Notes: generated by a model not told the origin, from the letters alone. Positions 32,925 to 41,394 are shown, counted from the stretch's first letter. The stretch is 64,000 bases of DNA from Nonomuraea guangzhouensis (GCF_019396345.1 NZ_JAHKRM010000006.1:372001-436000); one strand, 5' to 3'. A program made the numbers and translations.

Positions 32925-33143
32925 TCATTCGGACCGGCGCCGCCTGGTGCGATAGTGCTCGGCACGCTCCGCCGCCATGCGTTCCCGTCGCTTCTGAGTC
33001 AGGATCTCTTGGGGACTCGGCACCCGCCGCTGCTCATGTCTGATCGCCAGGCGGATCGCCCAATAAAGAAAGAAGAACACCAGCACCGCCGGAACGACCC
33101 ATGTCACCAGCAAGTACAGAATCTCGGCTAACCCGCTCGCCAT
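32925..33143 (-). CDS. Small single-span membrane protein
   Basis: A 72-residue protein: MASGLAEILYLLVTWVVPAV opens a strong membrane segment (~residues 6-32), followed by a very basic cytoplasmic tail ending YRTRRRRSE. The ATG at 33143 has GGAGG five bases upstream, which decides the start; the open frame further upstream belongs to transposase debris. Function unknown. Confidence 0.7.
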   Translation of the reverse strand: MASGLAEILYLLVTWVVPAVLVFFFLYWAIRLAIRHEQRRVPSPQEILTQKRRERMAAERAEHYRTRRRRSE

Positions 33144-33149
33144 CTGATC

Positions 33150-33374
33150 CTCCGTATAGGGGAAACCAGCATGCCTGATCTTGCAGACTGCGTCCATCGA
33201 TGACTTCGCGAGTTGGTCCGCTCGCTGCTGCGCCGGCCGTAGCCAGCCCGGCACAGGGGGTCGGCCTCGGCCGACATCAACGCTTCGGCCATGGTCTTGA
33301 CCATGGATCGCAACATCTCCGGGTCATCTGCCCCCCAGCCACTCACCGGGCGTCACACTGTTGTCTGCGGCCAT
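33150..33374 (-). pseudogene. IS256-family transposase, N-terminal remnant
   Basis: Reading from an ATG at 33374 gives MAADNSVTPGEWL, then after a shift ADDPEMLRSMVKTMAEALMS and AEADPLCRAGYGRRSSERTN. This is the N-terminus of IS256/Mutator transposases, which usually reads EADALCGAxYGERSxERxNxRNGYR. Beyond this point the frame is scrambled and the catalytic DDE region is absent. It is a 225-bp scar beside junction 8. Confidence 0.75.
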
Positions 33375-33653
33375 CGCCTTGTTCTCCTTCGATCTTGAAC
33401 TGCGCACTCGAAGGATCACGCGATGGCCGTCCCCATTTCACGGTGCCACACCCGCCACCAGGCCAAACTCGTACACCACTCCCCGTGGACGCAGCCGAAC
33501 TAACTTGCACTCGCCGTCCGGGTACCTAGGACATCCGATCGCAGCGCAGGCGCAGCGGGGGCATCGCCATGCGGCCGCTGGGCCGCATCAGACAACGCGC
33601 CGACTCGTCGGCGGGCCGCTGCGAGCGCGTCCCCGCTTGTATACGATCACATT

Positions 33654-33896
33654 ATGTTCGCCCCCCGAAGAACGCGGATTTTTCTGGCGACACTCGCGGC
33701 CTCGACCGGTGGCGCTTTCCTCGGCGTCCTTGGCGAAAAGGTCTTTATCCAGGGCATGCCTCTTTCGGATGCTTCCAGCGCTGCGCTGAACTCGTGGGTG
33801 ATATTCCCGGGGTTCTTTCTCGGGTTGATAGGCGCCCGCCGCAGCCTGCAGAGGGCAGCGAAGGAAACACATAAGCAGGAAGCAGCTCCGGGATGA
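33654..33896 (+). CDS. Small membrane protein, hypothetical
   Basis: 80 residues with two hydrophobic segments (FLATLAASTGGAFLGVLG and WVIFPGFFLGLIGA) and charged ends. No clear ribosome site precedes the ATG, and AT-rich TATACGATCACATT directly upstream could act as a promoter for a leaderless or near-leaderless message. Function unknown; reality moderately supported. Confidence 0.45.
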   Translation: MFAPRRTRIFLATLAASTGGAFLGVLGEKVFIQGMPLSDASSAALNSWVIFPGFFLGLIGARRSLQRAAKETHKQEAAPG

Positions 33897-33981
33897 TCGC
33901 TAAGGCGAGTGGGCTGTGCCGGTCTGTCACTGGCTGAGGTAGGGCGGGAGGGGTACGCGCGCAGTTCGTGGGGTGATCGTC

Positions 33982-34119
33982 GTGCCAGAACGGACGGCAA
34001 GTCAAGGTCGATAAGGGTCACGCACGGTCGCGCGGCCATACCTGACCAGGGCCCCCGTTTTCCCAGCTCAGAGTGGGAAGATCAGTAAAAGGCAGGTTCG
34101 ATTCCCGTCACCCGCTCCA
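33982..34119 (+). repeat. att-like junction 9 (arm diverged, core 5' part lost)
   Basis: GTGCC at 33982 begins a diverged arm that keeps CGGACGGCAAGTC and GGGTCACGCACGGTC. The core is present only from the T loop on: GGTTCGATTCCCGTCACCCG then CTCCA (34095-34119). The anticodon-stem half is replaced by unrelated bases. The following ~80 bases to 34199 hold nothing else. Confidence 0.75.
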
Positions 34120-34199
34120 ATGACGAAAGCCCAAACAGACCGGTGGATTCGGCATCTGGGCTTCGATCTTGCAGGGAGGTCTTCGTGGGATCGCTTCGA

Positions 34200-35054
34200 T
34201 CAACGACGGAACAGGACGTCGAGTTCGCTGAAGCCCAGTGAGCCGTCCAGCGCCGTAAGACCTCCCGTGCCGAGCAGTTCCGCAGCGGCTCTCCGAGTCG
34301 CGGTGTAGGCGGCCTGGGCCAGCCCGGTGCCCAGGCTGATTCTGCGTACCCCGGCCTGCGCGAGCTCGGTGACGCTCGGTCCACCGGCGATGGCCATCGC
34401 GTTGACCGGCAGCGGCGACTCGGCACAGAGAGTGTTCAGCACGTCCAGATCGAGCAGGCCGGGAACGAAGATGCCGTCGGCTCCCGCCTCGGCGTAGGCC
34501 GCCGTGCGCGCCAGCACCTCGTCCAGTCGGCCATCCGGTGCACCGATCCCGAACAAGAAGACGTCGGTGCGGGCGTTGATGAACAGTTCCGGCAGGCCCG
34601 CCCCGGCTGCGGCGTCCCTGGCGGCGCGCAGCCTGGCGCGCTGCTCGGCGACGTCGAACAGAGGACCGCCGACGGCCGTGGAGTCCTCCAGATTGACGCC
34701 CACCGCGCCGGCATCGACCACCGCCCGCACGGTCGCGGCGACATCCGCCGGTGCCGGTCCGTACCCTCCCTCCACGTCGACCGTCACCGGCAAGTCGACG
34801 GAGTTCACGATGCGCCTGGCGGCTTCCACCATCTCGCCGCGGCTGAGCCGCTGCCCGTCCCCGCGGCCCAGCGACCACGAGACGCCACCGCTGGTCGTGG
34901 CAATCGCCGCGGCGCCGGCCGCGGCGATGACGGTCGCACTGGCGGCGTCCCACGCGTTGGGCAGCACCAGCACGGACTCGGTGCTCAGGGTACGGAACAG
35001 CCGGGCCTTCCGCTGAGTCGCGGCATCGATGGAGGGGGAGAGGTCAACAGACAC
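34200..35054 (-). CDS. Isocitrate lyase/PEP mutase family protein
   Basis: A 284-residue TIM-barrel protein. VLVLPNAWDAASATVIAAAG, TTSGGVSWSLGRGDGQRLSR, TVDVEGGYGPAPADVAATVR and VGVNLEDSTA hold the PEPM/ICL signature; FINARTDVFLFG supplies the later active-site segment. Family members cleave or form C-C or P-C bonds of oxo acids, such as methylisocitrate lyase and phosphonomutases; the exact substrate is unclear. The GTG at 35054 is taken as start. A divergent ArsR-like regulator follows 121 bp away and may control it. Confidence 0.85.
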   Translation of the reverse strand: MSVDLSPSIDAATQRKARLFRTLSTESVLVLPNAWDAASATVIAAAGAAAIATTSGGVSWSLGRGDGQRLSRGEMVEAARRIVNSVDLPVTVDVEGGYGPAPADVAATVRAVVDAGAVGVNLEDSTAVGGPLFDVAEQRARLRAARDAAAGAGLPELFINARTDVFLFGIGAPDGRLDEVLARTAAYAEAGADGIFVPGLLDLDVLNTLCAESPLPVNAMAIAGGPSVTELAQAGVRRISLGTGLAQAAYTATRRAAAELLGTGGLTALDGSLGFSELDVLFRR

Positions 35055-35175
35055 GTGAATGACCGCCTTTCGGGTTGTTCTGCTTCTCGGTACCTGCTCC
35101 CGGGATGCTGCTGGGCAGAAGGCCGAGGGTCCACTGATTAAGCTCGGACCGAATCGTGGAAGTAGTGGAGGTAGC

Positions 35176-36165
35176 GTGAAGGCGCGGCTGACCTTTTCGG
35201 TGAACGATCTGGCCGAGACCCGGTTCGCCGTCTCGCCCATGTGGGAAGTCGTCACCAGTTTCAGAGCGCTTTCCGCCGCTGTGGTGCCGCACCCGCACCG
35301 CTGGTGGGCCGACCAGGTACGCCCTCGGCTCGCAGCCGCGGGCCTCGATCGCGGCTGGCTGGCCGACATGATCCCGCCCATCGGCCACCTCCCCGACTTT
35401 CTCAACCCGGCACTGGCGACCTCATCTCCCGGCCTTTCCGACGAGTTGGCCGCCATCGAGGCCACCGACCCCGAGCAGGTGCGCCGGGACCTCGATCAAC
35501 TGGCCGCCGAGCGCGAAGGCCGATTGTCTCCCCGGCTGCGGAGTCTTCACCGAACCCCTCGGACCTGCCTGCCTCGGATCGTCGCGGAGATCGAGGCCTA
35601 CTGGGGGCTGGCGATAGCGCCCTACTGGGCCAGGATCCGCTCGGTGCTGGAGGCGGACGTCTTCCACCGGGGTCGCCAGGTGGCCGAGCAAGGTACGGCG
35701 CAGGCGCTGGACGAGCTGCACCACACGGTGCGTTGGGCCAACGGCAGCCTCCACCTGGTACAGCGGCACTGCGCCATCACCAGGATCGAGACCGGAGCCG
35801 GGCTGCTCCTGGTACCGTCGGTCTTCGCCTGGCCGCGGGTGCTGACCCGGTCCGTCGTGTCCGAACCACCTCAGCTGGCCTACCCGGCACGCGGAATCGG
35901 CACCTTGTGGGAGCGCCGTACACATGCGCGCATGGAAGCCCTCGCCGCCGTGATCGGCCGAACCCGGGCGTTGATCCTGACCGAGCTGGACGCGCCCGCC
36001 TCAACCACCGAACTCGCCCAACGCTCGGGCCTTTCCGCAGCGGGGGTGTCCCAGCACCTCACCGCACTGCGGGCCGCCGGTCTGACCAGCACCCACCGAG
36101 CGGGCCGTTCGGTGCTCTACGCCCGTACCGGCCTCGCCGATGCCCTGCTCACCGCACAGACGTGA
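35176..36165 (+). CDS. ArsR-like winged-helix regulator with N-terminal DUF5937-type domain
   Basis: 329 residues. The long N-terminal region (FSVNDLAETRFAVSPMWEVV, LPRIVAEIEAYWGLAIAPYW) is typical of the DUF5937 regulators, and the last ~80 residues form an ArsR winged helix (ASTTELAQRSGLSAAGVSQH, then LTSTHRAGRSVLYARTGLAD). The GTG at 35176 follows GTGGAGGTAGC. Likely a repressor for itself and the divergent lyase. Confidence 0.85.
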   Translation: MKARLTFSVNDLAETRFAVSPMWEVVTSFRALSAAVVPHPHRWWADQVRPRLAAAGLDRGWLADMIPPIGHLPDFLNPALATSSPGLSDELAAIEATDPEQVRRDLDQLAAEREGRLSPRLRSLHRTPRTCLPRIVAEIEAYWGLAIAPYWARIRSVLEADVFHRGRQVAEQGTAQALDELHHTVRWANGSLHLVQRHCAITRIETGAGLLLVPSVFAWPRVLTRSVVSEPPQLAYPARGIGTLWERRTHARMEALAAVIGRTRALILTELDAPASTTELAQRSGLSAAGVSQHLTALRAAGLTSTHRAGRSVLYARTGLADALLTAQT

Positions 36166-36274
36166 AAGCCTGCTCGGCGACGGTGCCGCGGGCGATCGGC
36201 GATCCACGTCCATGCGGCCGACGTGCCATGTCAGGCCGGTGGTGCCAGGCGTTTTCACGCCAGTCTCGGGTACG

Positions 36275-36496
36275 TCATCCGCCCGCGGCGTCCTCGACTT
36301 CCCAGCGCAGCAGGTCGCCCGGCTGGCACTGGAGCACCTCGCAGAGCGCATTGAGCGTCGTGAAGCGCACCGCCTTGGCGCGGCCGTTCTTGAGTACGGC
36401 CAGGTTGGCGGGCGTGATCCCTATGCGTTCCGCGAGGTCTCCCACGGACATCTTCCGCTTGGCCAGCATCACGTCGATGTCGACGACGATCGGCAT
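36275..36496 (-). CDS. Small XRE regulator (YozG-like)
   Basis: A 73-residue protein that is just a Cro/C1 helix-turn-helix: MPIVVDIDVMLAKRKMSVGD, then LAERIGITPANLAVLKNGRA and LCEVLQCQPGDLLRWE. It overlaps the DUF2975 gene as ATGA and is therefore coupled to it, an association known from many Gram-positive genomes. Confidence 0.9.
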   Translation of the reverse strand: MPIVVDIDVMLAKRKMSVGDLAERIGITPANLAVLKNGRAKAVRFTTLNALCEVLQCQPGDLLRWEVEDAAGG

Positions 36497-36987
36497 CAGA
36501 TCATCTCGTCCAGCTCGGCCTGCATCTGCGTCGCTTCGACGTCGCGCGCGACGGCCTGGGCGAGCAGCATCCGCAGCACGAGCACGATGAGCGCGACCCC
36601 CAGGATGCCCAGGCCGATCCCGGCCATGATGACGGTGACGCCCGGGTCGTCCCGCTGGCCCGGCGCATTGATGGCCGTGACCGCGAACCACAGGAGGGCT
36701 GCCGCCACGATCGCGCCGATCACGGCGTCCACGTACCGGAAGGCGGCGTGGGAGAACACGGTTCCGCGTCGCACCATCGTCACCAGCCGCCATACGCTGA
36801 CCAGGGCGACCTGGACCGACAGCATGCCCAGGATCGTGATCAGGCGCAGCGGGGTCAGCGGGAGCGACCCGTCCTCTGGATCGTTCCCGCTGACCAACAC
36901 CCACACCATCGATGCCTGTACGAACACGGTGCCGGCGAACACCACCACGAGCACGGCGCGCAACGCACGCACTGTCAGCTTTCCCAT
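36496..36987 (-). CDS. DUF2975 membrane protein
   Basis: A 163-residue protein with four hydrophobic segments (around residues 8-32, 44-66, 84-107 and 118-142) and a short acidic C-terminal tail. The gene is coupled by ATGA overlap to the small XRE regulator. DUF2975/XRE pairs are thought to form membrane-signal modules in which the membrane protein controls the regulator; unproven. Confidence 0.82.
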   Translation of the reverse strand: MGKLTVRALRAVLVVVFAGTVFVQASMVWVLVSGNDPEDGSLPLTPLRLITILGMLSVQVALVSVWRLVTMVRRGTVFSHAAFRYVDAVIGAIVAAALLWFAVTAINAPGQRDDPGVTVIMAGIGLGILGVALIVLVLRMLLAQAVARDVEATQMQAELDEMI

Positions 36988-37116
36988 GGCCTACCCTTCC
37001 ATCGAGTTGCGATGGAAATCTATCGAATGTCGATAAGTGAAGCAAGGGCTGGGGTGGAGGCCGGTCGGCGCGGGACGCCGTCGCCCCCTCCCATGGCGTG
37101 GCGTTCGCGCGAACGG

Positions 37117-37158
37117 GCTCCACAAGCAAGGCCTTCTCCAATAGGCGCTTCGCGCTCA
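37117..37158. repeat. 42-bp direct repeat, copy B
   Basis: Identical to 24134-24175 over all 42 bases and in the same orientation. It begins with GCTCCAC, the last bases of the tRNA-like core, but the T arm is missing here, so it is a remnant of a junction whose core was lost. Confidence 0.9.
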
Positions 37159-37233
37159 GGACGGGTGGCCGTTCCGCTCGCGTCACCGAAGCTCCCTTCC
37201 TCGTGGGGCCTCACCGGCCTAAAATGATGATCA

Positions 37234-37247
37234 AATTTCATGAAATT
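37234..37247. promoter_or_regulatory. 14-bp perfect palindrome, candidate operator
   Basis: AATTTCATGAAATT is perfectly palindromic and lies 27 bases before the methyltransferase start. A further half site, CGTGAAATG, follows directly. The position suits a MarR/TetR-type repressor site, but no such regulator adjoins the gene. Confidence 0.5.
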
Positions 37248-37273
37248 CGTGAAATGAAAGTGATGTCGCTGCC

Positions 37274-38089
37274 GTGAAGGACACTGAACTCGTCGGAGTG
37301 CAGAAGACCCTCAGCCCCGTTCTCAGGGCCAAAGCGCTGGACAACCGACTGCCGGACCCGATCCTCGGCGACGAATACGCCGAACAGGCGATGCGCCGCC
37401 TCGACCCCGACTACGACAAACGCAGATTCGGCACCAGCCAGTTAGGCCTCGTCGCCGTGGTGCGTACCAAGGCCCACGATGACTGGGCCCGGAGCTTCCT
37501 CGCCGACCACGCCGACGCGGTGGTGTTGCACCTGGGCTGCGGCCTCGACGCCCGGGTGTACCGGATCGACCCGCCCGCCACCGTCGACTGGTACGACCTG
37601 GACTACCCGTCCGTCATCGAACTGCGGCGACATTTCCTTCCGCCGCGCGAGCACTACACCCTGATCGACTCCAGCGTCACCGACCTGACCTGGCTGGAAC
37701 GCATCCCGCGTGGCCGGCCGGTGCTGATGATCGCCGAGGGACTGGTGCCCTACCTGACCGAGACCGCAGTCCGGCAGCTGCTGACCAGCGTCGTCGACGC
37801 TTTCCCCACCGGCCAAATACAGTTCGACACGGTGCCGGTCTGGGCGTGGCGAACCTCCAAATGGGACCCCACGCTGCGCAAATACGACGCCCAGTTCCAC
37901 TGCGGCTTCAACAACCCGGCCGCGCTGGCCGATTGGCACCCGCGGCTCGAATACGTCGACGAGGCGCCGATGAACGACTCACCGGTGCTGATGGCCAAGG
38001 CGCCCGCGAACGTGCGCCGCATGTACCGCCTCTTGAACCTGCTGCCGGGCATGAAACGGTCCACCCGCATCGTGCGGTTCCGGTTCTAA
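37274..38089 (+). CDS. Class I SAM-dependent methyltransferase, LCM/TcmP family
   Basis: A 271-residue protein. The SAM site is VVLHLGCGLDARVYRIDPPA (~residues 83-102), with YDLDYPSVIELRR for the ribose-binding acid, and VLMIAEGLVPYLTE in the middle, as in leucine-carboxyl methyltransferase-like and TcmP-like O-methyltransferases. The start is GTG. A perfect palindrome lies upstream. It is the last intact gene of the att-bounded region. Confidence 0.88.
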   Translation: MKDTELVGVQKTLSPVLRAKALDNRLPDPILGDEYAEQAMRRLDPDYDKRRFGTSQLGLVAVVRTKAHDDWARSFLADHADAVVLHLGCGLDARVYRIDPPATVDWYDLDYPSVIELRRHFLPPREHYTLIDSSVTDLTWLERIPRGRPVLMIAEGLVPYLTETAVRQLLTSVVDAFPTGQIQFDTVPVWAWRTSKWDPTLRKYDAQFHCGFNNPAALADWHPRLEYVDEAPMNDSPVLMAKAPANVRRMYRLLNLLPGMKRSTRIVRFRF

Positions 38090-38330
38090 CGCGCTGACGG
38101 GCTCTGATGCGTCTGGGCAAGGCTGGGTGGCACCATCCGCCGGCCTCTGGTCGCGCCGCCGTCCCCATACAGGATCCTCTTTGCCATCGTCGATCAACAT
38201 GAGTCTCTGATCAAGGGGCGCTCTCTCCGGCTATGCCCTCATCGCCTCCGCCCGACGGGTGCGTTGCCCTGCGGTTCTGCCATGAGCGCTGGTGATCTGC
38301 CCACAGGAGCCAGTACACCAATCGCCCGAT

Positions 38331-38470
38331 CGCCACAGGGGCGGCCTATGTTCCGCCGTGGTCGGGGTCGATCACGGTCACTTACGACCGGCCCGACGCC
38401 CAGATCAGCGCCCTCACGCGCCGCCATCCTTGCGATTCCCAAGCCGACAACGCGGGTGCACTCCGATCGA
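38331..38470 (+). repeat. att-like junction 10 (short-arm type, strongly decayed)
   Basis: CACGGTCACTTACGACCGG begins 61-62 bases before TTCCCAAGCCGACAACGCGG, the same spacing as in junction 1. The GTGCC pair and the acceptor part of the core have decayed (GCACTCCGATCGACCGCTC). This is the last copy I can recognise and probably marks the distal end of the array. The rest of 38090-38540 has no gene. Confidence 0.7.
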
Positions 38471-38540
38471 CCGCTCGGCTCTCAAAGCGGCGCTCCCGGC
38501 GATTGATGGCTCTATCAGCGACTATGCGAACCTCTATGCC

Positions 38541-39158
38541 ATGCACATCAGATCCGGTACCAAAGACGACGCCGAGCAGATCGCAGAGCTTCACACCCGT
38601 AGCTGGCTGACGGCCTATGCCGAGATCATGCCCCCCAGCTACTTGAATGAGTCGCTGCTCAAGGAGCGCAACGTCATGTGGAGCACCCGGCTCGCCACCG
38701 TCGCCTCGGAACCGGATCACACCCGCTGCCTGCTCGTTGCCGTCGATGGCGACGCCCTCCTGGGTTTCGCCTATCTCGCCGTCGGAGCCGATGAACGCAT
38801 CTTGCTCGACAACCTGCATGTCCAGCCCGAGCGAAAGCAGTCCGGCATCGGCCGCCAACTCGTGTACCACTCCTTTGGCTGGGCCGCCGAGCGACACCCT
38901 GGCAAGACGGTCTATCTGGAGGTGCTGCGCGACAACACCGCCGCGATCACCTTCTACCGGCGTCTCGACGGCCGTTCCACCAAAGAGTTCATGGAACGCT
39001 TCCCCACAGGGTTCGAACTACCTGTCGTCGAGTACGCATGGGATCCTGACGCCGTCCGAATCCTTGCCGGCAATCTTTCCACTACCGATCGGAACTGGGA
39101 CACAGTGGTCGCCCGTATCGGGTCGGCTGCGGAGAAGGCCGTCAGGCCGGGACCGTGA
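38541..39158 (+). CDS. GNAT-family N-acetyltransferase
   Basis: A 205-residue protein. MHIRSGTKDDAEQIAELHTR opens the fold, LLDNLHVQPERKQSGIGRQL is the acetyl-CoA pyrophosphate loop (Q/RxxGxG/A) and LEVLRDNTAAITFYRRLDGR is the C-terminal motif. Acceptor unknown. The stop overlaps that of the convergent aldehyde dehydrogenase by 17 bases. Confidence 0.88.
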   Translation: MHIRSGTKDDAEQIAELHTRSWLTAYAEIMPPSYLNESLLKERNVMWSTRLATVASEPDHTRCLLVAVDGDALLGFAYLAVGADERILLDNLHVQPERKQSGIGRQLVYHSFGWAAERHPGKTVYLEVLRDNTAAITFYRRLDGRSTKEFMERFPTGFELPVVEYAWDPDAVRILAGNLSTTDRNWDTVVARIGSAAEKAVRPGP

Positions 39159-40590
39159 TCGTCTTGTGCTCGACGTACTCGGTCAGGCCGACGGCCCCGT
39201 ACTCGCGCCCGGTGCCGCTCGTCTTGTAGCCGCCGAACGGGCCGTCGAAGCCGATGGGCGCGCTGTTGACGGTGAAGGTGCCGGTCCGGATCCGGCGGGC
39301 GATCTCCAGGCCGTGCTCTACGTTCGCCGTCCACACGCCGCCGCTGAGGCCGTACTCGGAGTCGTTGGCGATACGTACGGCGTCGTCCTCGTCCTCGAAG
39401 GGGATCACCACCAGGACGGGACCGAAGATCTCCTCGCGCGCGATCCGCATGCTGTTGTCGACGTCGGCGAACAGGGTCGGCTTGACGTAGTTGCCCTGCT
39501 CCAGCCCGGCCGGCGATTCGGGTCCTCCGGTGACCAGCCGGGCGCCTTCCTCGATGCCGAGCCGGATGTAGGACCGTACGCGCTCCTGCTGTTCGGCGCG
39601 GACCAGCGGACCGATGAAGGTGTCCTCCTCGGACGGATCGCCGACTTTCAGCCCGTCGAGGAGGTCCTTGAGGGCGGTCACCACCTCGTCGTACCGGCTC
39701 CGCGGCGCCAGCACCCGGGTCTGTGCGATGCACGCCTCTCCGTTGTTCGCCAGCGAGGAGAATCGCAACGCGGGCACAGCCTCGTTCAGGTCCGCGTCGG
39801 GCAGAATGATCGCCGCGGACTTGCCGCCCAGCTCCAGGCTGACCCGCTTGAGCTGCCGGCCCGCGACGGCCGCGATGGAGCGGCCCGCGCCGGTCGAACC
39901 GGTGAAGGCCACTTTGTCGACGCCGGGATGCTCGACCAGGTACTCGCTGGTCCCCCTGTCGGCCGGCAGGATGCTGACCACGCCCTCAGGCAGCCCCGAC
40001 TCGTCGAAGAGGTCGGCCAGCAGCATCATGCTCAGGGAGTTCTCCGGTGCGGCCTTCAGGACCACGGTGTTGCCCGCGAGCAGCGCCGGGATCATCTTCG
40101 CCAGCGCCGCCGAGAACGGCGAGTTCCACGGTATGACGGCGGCCACGACTCCGATGGCCTCGCGGCGTACGACGCTGCGGAAGGCGGCGTCAGGGACGGA
40201 GGAGTCGAGCGTCTCCTCCCAGCCGAACTCGCGGGCGGCCTTGAGGTAGCCGAGCGCCTGCCGCGTCAGGCCGCCCTGGCCCGCCCGGTTGAACCACAGC
40301 GGATTGCCGCGCTCGCTGGTGATCAGCCTCGCGACTTCCTCGGCACGCGCCTCGCGCAGCTTGGTGAGACCTACGATCAGGTCCTGGCGCTGCTCCGGGG
40401 TCGTCTGCCGCCAGGGTCCCTCATCGAAGGCCGTCCGTGCCGCCGCGACCGCGCGGTCGACGTCGGCCGGCTGGGCCTGGACGGACCGGCCGACGAGCGA
40501 CTGGTCGTGGGGGGAACGGATGTCGAGCGGGGTGGTGTCGCTCGGGTCGGTCCAGAGACCGCCGATGTAGAGCTTGTCGCGCACGATCAT
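39142..40590 (-). CDS. NAD(P)-dependent aldehyde dehydrogenase
   Basis: A 482-residue ALDH. Landmarks: VVAAVIPWNSPFSAALAKMI (~residue 142), FTGSTGAGRSIAAVAGRQL for the cofactor loop, LELGGKSAAIILPDADLN with the general-base Glu, NNGEACIAQTRVL with the catalytic Cys, and EIFGPVLVVIPFEDEDDAVR. It oxidises aldehydes to acids; substrate unknown. It starts 62 bases downstream of the decayed SDR gene and was probably in its operon. Confidence 0.93.
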   Translation of the reverse strand: MIVRDKLYIGGLWTDPSDTTPLDIRSPHDQSLVGRSVQAQPADVDRAVAAARTAFDEGPWRQTTPEQRQDLIVGLTKLREARAEEVARLITSERGNPLWFNRAGQGGLTRQALGYLKAAREFGWEETLDSSVPDAAFRSVVRREAIGVVAAVIPWNSPFSAALAKMIPALLAGNTVVLKAAPENSLSMMLLADLFDESGLPEGVVSILPADRGTSEYLVEHPGVDKVAFTGSTGAGRSIAAVAGRQLKRVSLELGGKSAAIILPDADLNEAVPALRFSSLANNGEACIAQTRVLAPRSRYDEVVTALKDLLDGLKVGDPSEEDTFIGPLVRAEQQERVRSYIRLGIEEGARLVTGGPESPAGLEQGNYVKPTLFADVDNSMRIAREEIFGPVLVVIPFEDEDDAVRIANDSEYGLSGGVWTANVEHGLEIARRIRTGTFTVNSAPIGFDGPFGGYKTSGTGREYGAVGLTEYVEHKTITVPA

Positions 40591-40639
40591 GATGCTGTCT
40601 TCCTTCTCTCTGTTCTGTCGGGTGGGGGCTGTAGCCCGG

Positions 40640-41373
40640 TCATGGGCGGACCATGCGGGCGACCTCTGTGCTGGTGAAGTCGGGCAGCCCGTCGTGGTCC
40701 GTGGACAGGCTCAGGTCGCGCCAGGCGGCGTCCTCGGTCGCTCGTGCCGCCGCGATCCGCGGTGCCAGCCACACCGCGTCCGAGCCGAGCAGCAGCCGGG
40801 CCGGCGGGTTGGGCTCGGCGGTCAGGCGCAGGACGGCTTCGGCGATCTTCGCCGGGTCACCGCGCTGCACGTCCGGGTTGCGCTGGTACGTCCGGGCGAA
40901 GCGCCCGACGGTCGGCTCGTACTCCACCTGCCAGCCCTTGGCCGGAAGCGGCCGCTGCGCCCTCGCTGTCCGGATACCTCCCGGCTCCAGGACGGTCGCG
41001 TGGATCCCGATCGGAGCGAGCTCGCGGGCGAGGATCTCAAAGAAGCCACCGACCGCCCAGGCCGTTGTCTGGTACGCGGCCAGCCCAGGCTGCGCCCGCC
41101 GTCCCCCGATCGTGGAAATCTGGATGAAGTGTCCAGAGCGGCGCGGACGAATTGTCATACCGCCCGATCGACGGTGGGGCCGTCGGTCAGGTCGAGCTCT
41201 GTGGTGAGCAGGCGTCCAGCGGAATCGCCGGTGAGCGCGGTTGCCTTCAGCTCGGAGAGTCCGTCGGCGTCGATGTCGGCGGCCAGGACGTCATGCCCGG
41301 CCGCCAAGGCGGTGCCGGCCAGGTGCCGTCCGAGACCTCCGGCGGCACCGGCGATGAACCATGTCTTCCTCAC
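40640..41373 (-). pseudogene. Short-chain dehydrogenase/reductase with internal deletion
   Basis: The N-terminal part has TWFIAGAAGGLGRHLAGTAL with the GxxxGxG cofactor motif and runs to a stop near 41155. The rest continues in another frame as SGHFIQISTIGGRRAQPGLA and YQTTAWAVGGFFEILARELA. Roughly 60 residues holding the NNAG motif are missing between them. The YxxxK motif reads YQTTA, so the catalytic Lys is also lost. The downstream frame alone could make a 172-residue stub, but enzyme activity is excluded. Confidence 0.8.
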
Positions 41374-41394
41374 GTCATAAACGCTACGTCAGTG

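Noticed and set aside
11610-38470. CRISPR array
   Set aside because: The repeats are spaced by about 0.9 to 9.6 kb and contain genes; there are no short uniform spacers and no cas genes.
11610-38470. Class of integron with attC sites
   Set aside because: The sites are tRNA 3' halves with arm sequences, not attC imperfect hairpins, and no IntI-type integrase is visible.
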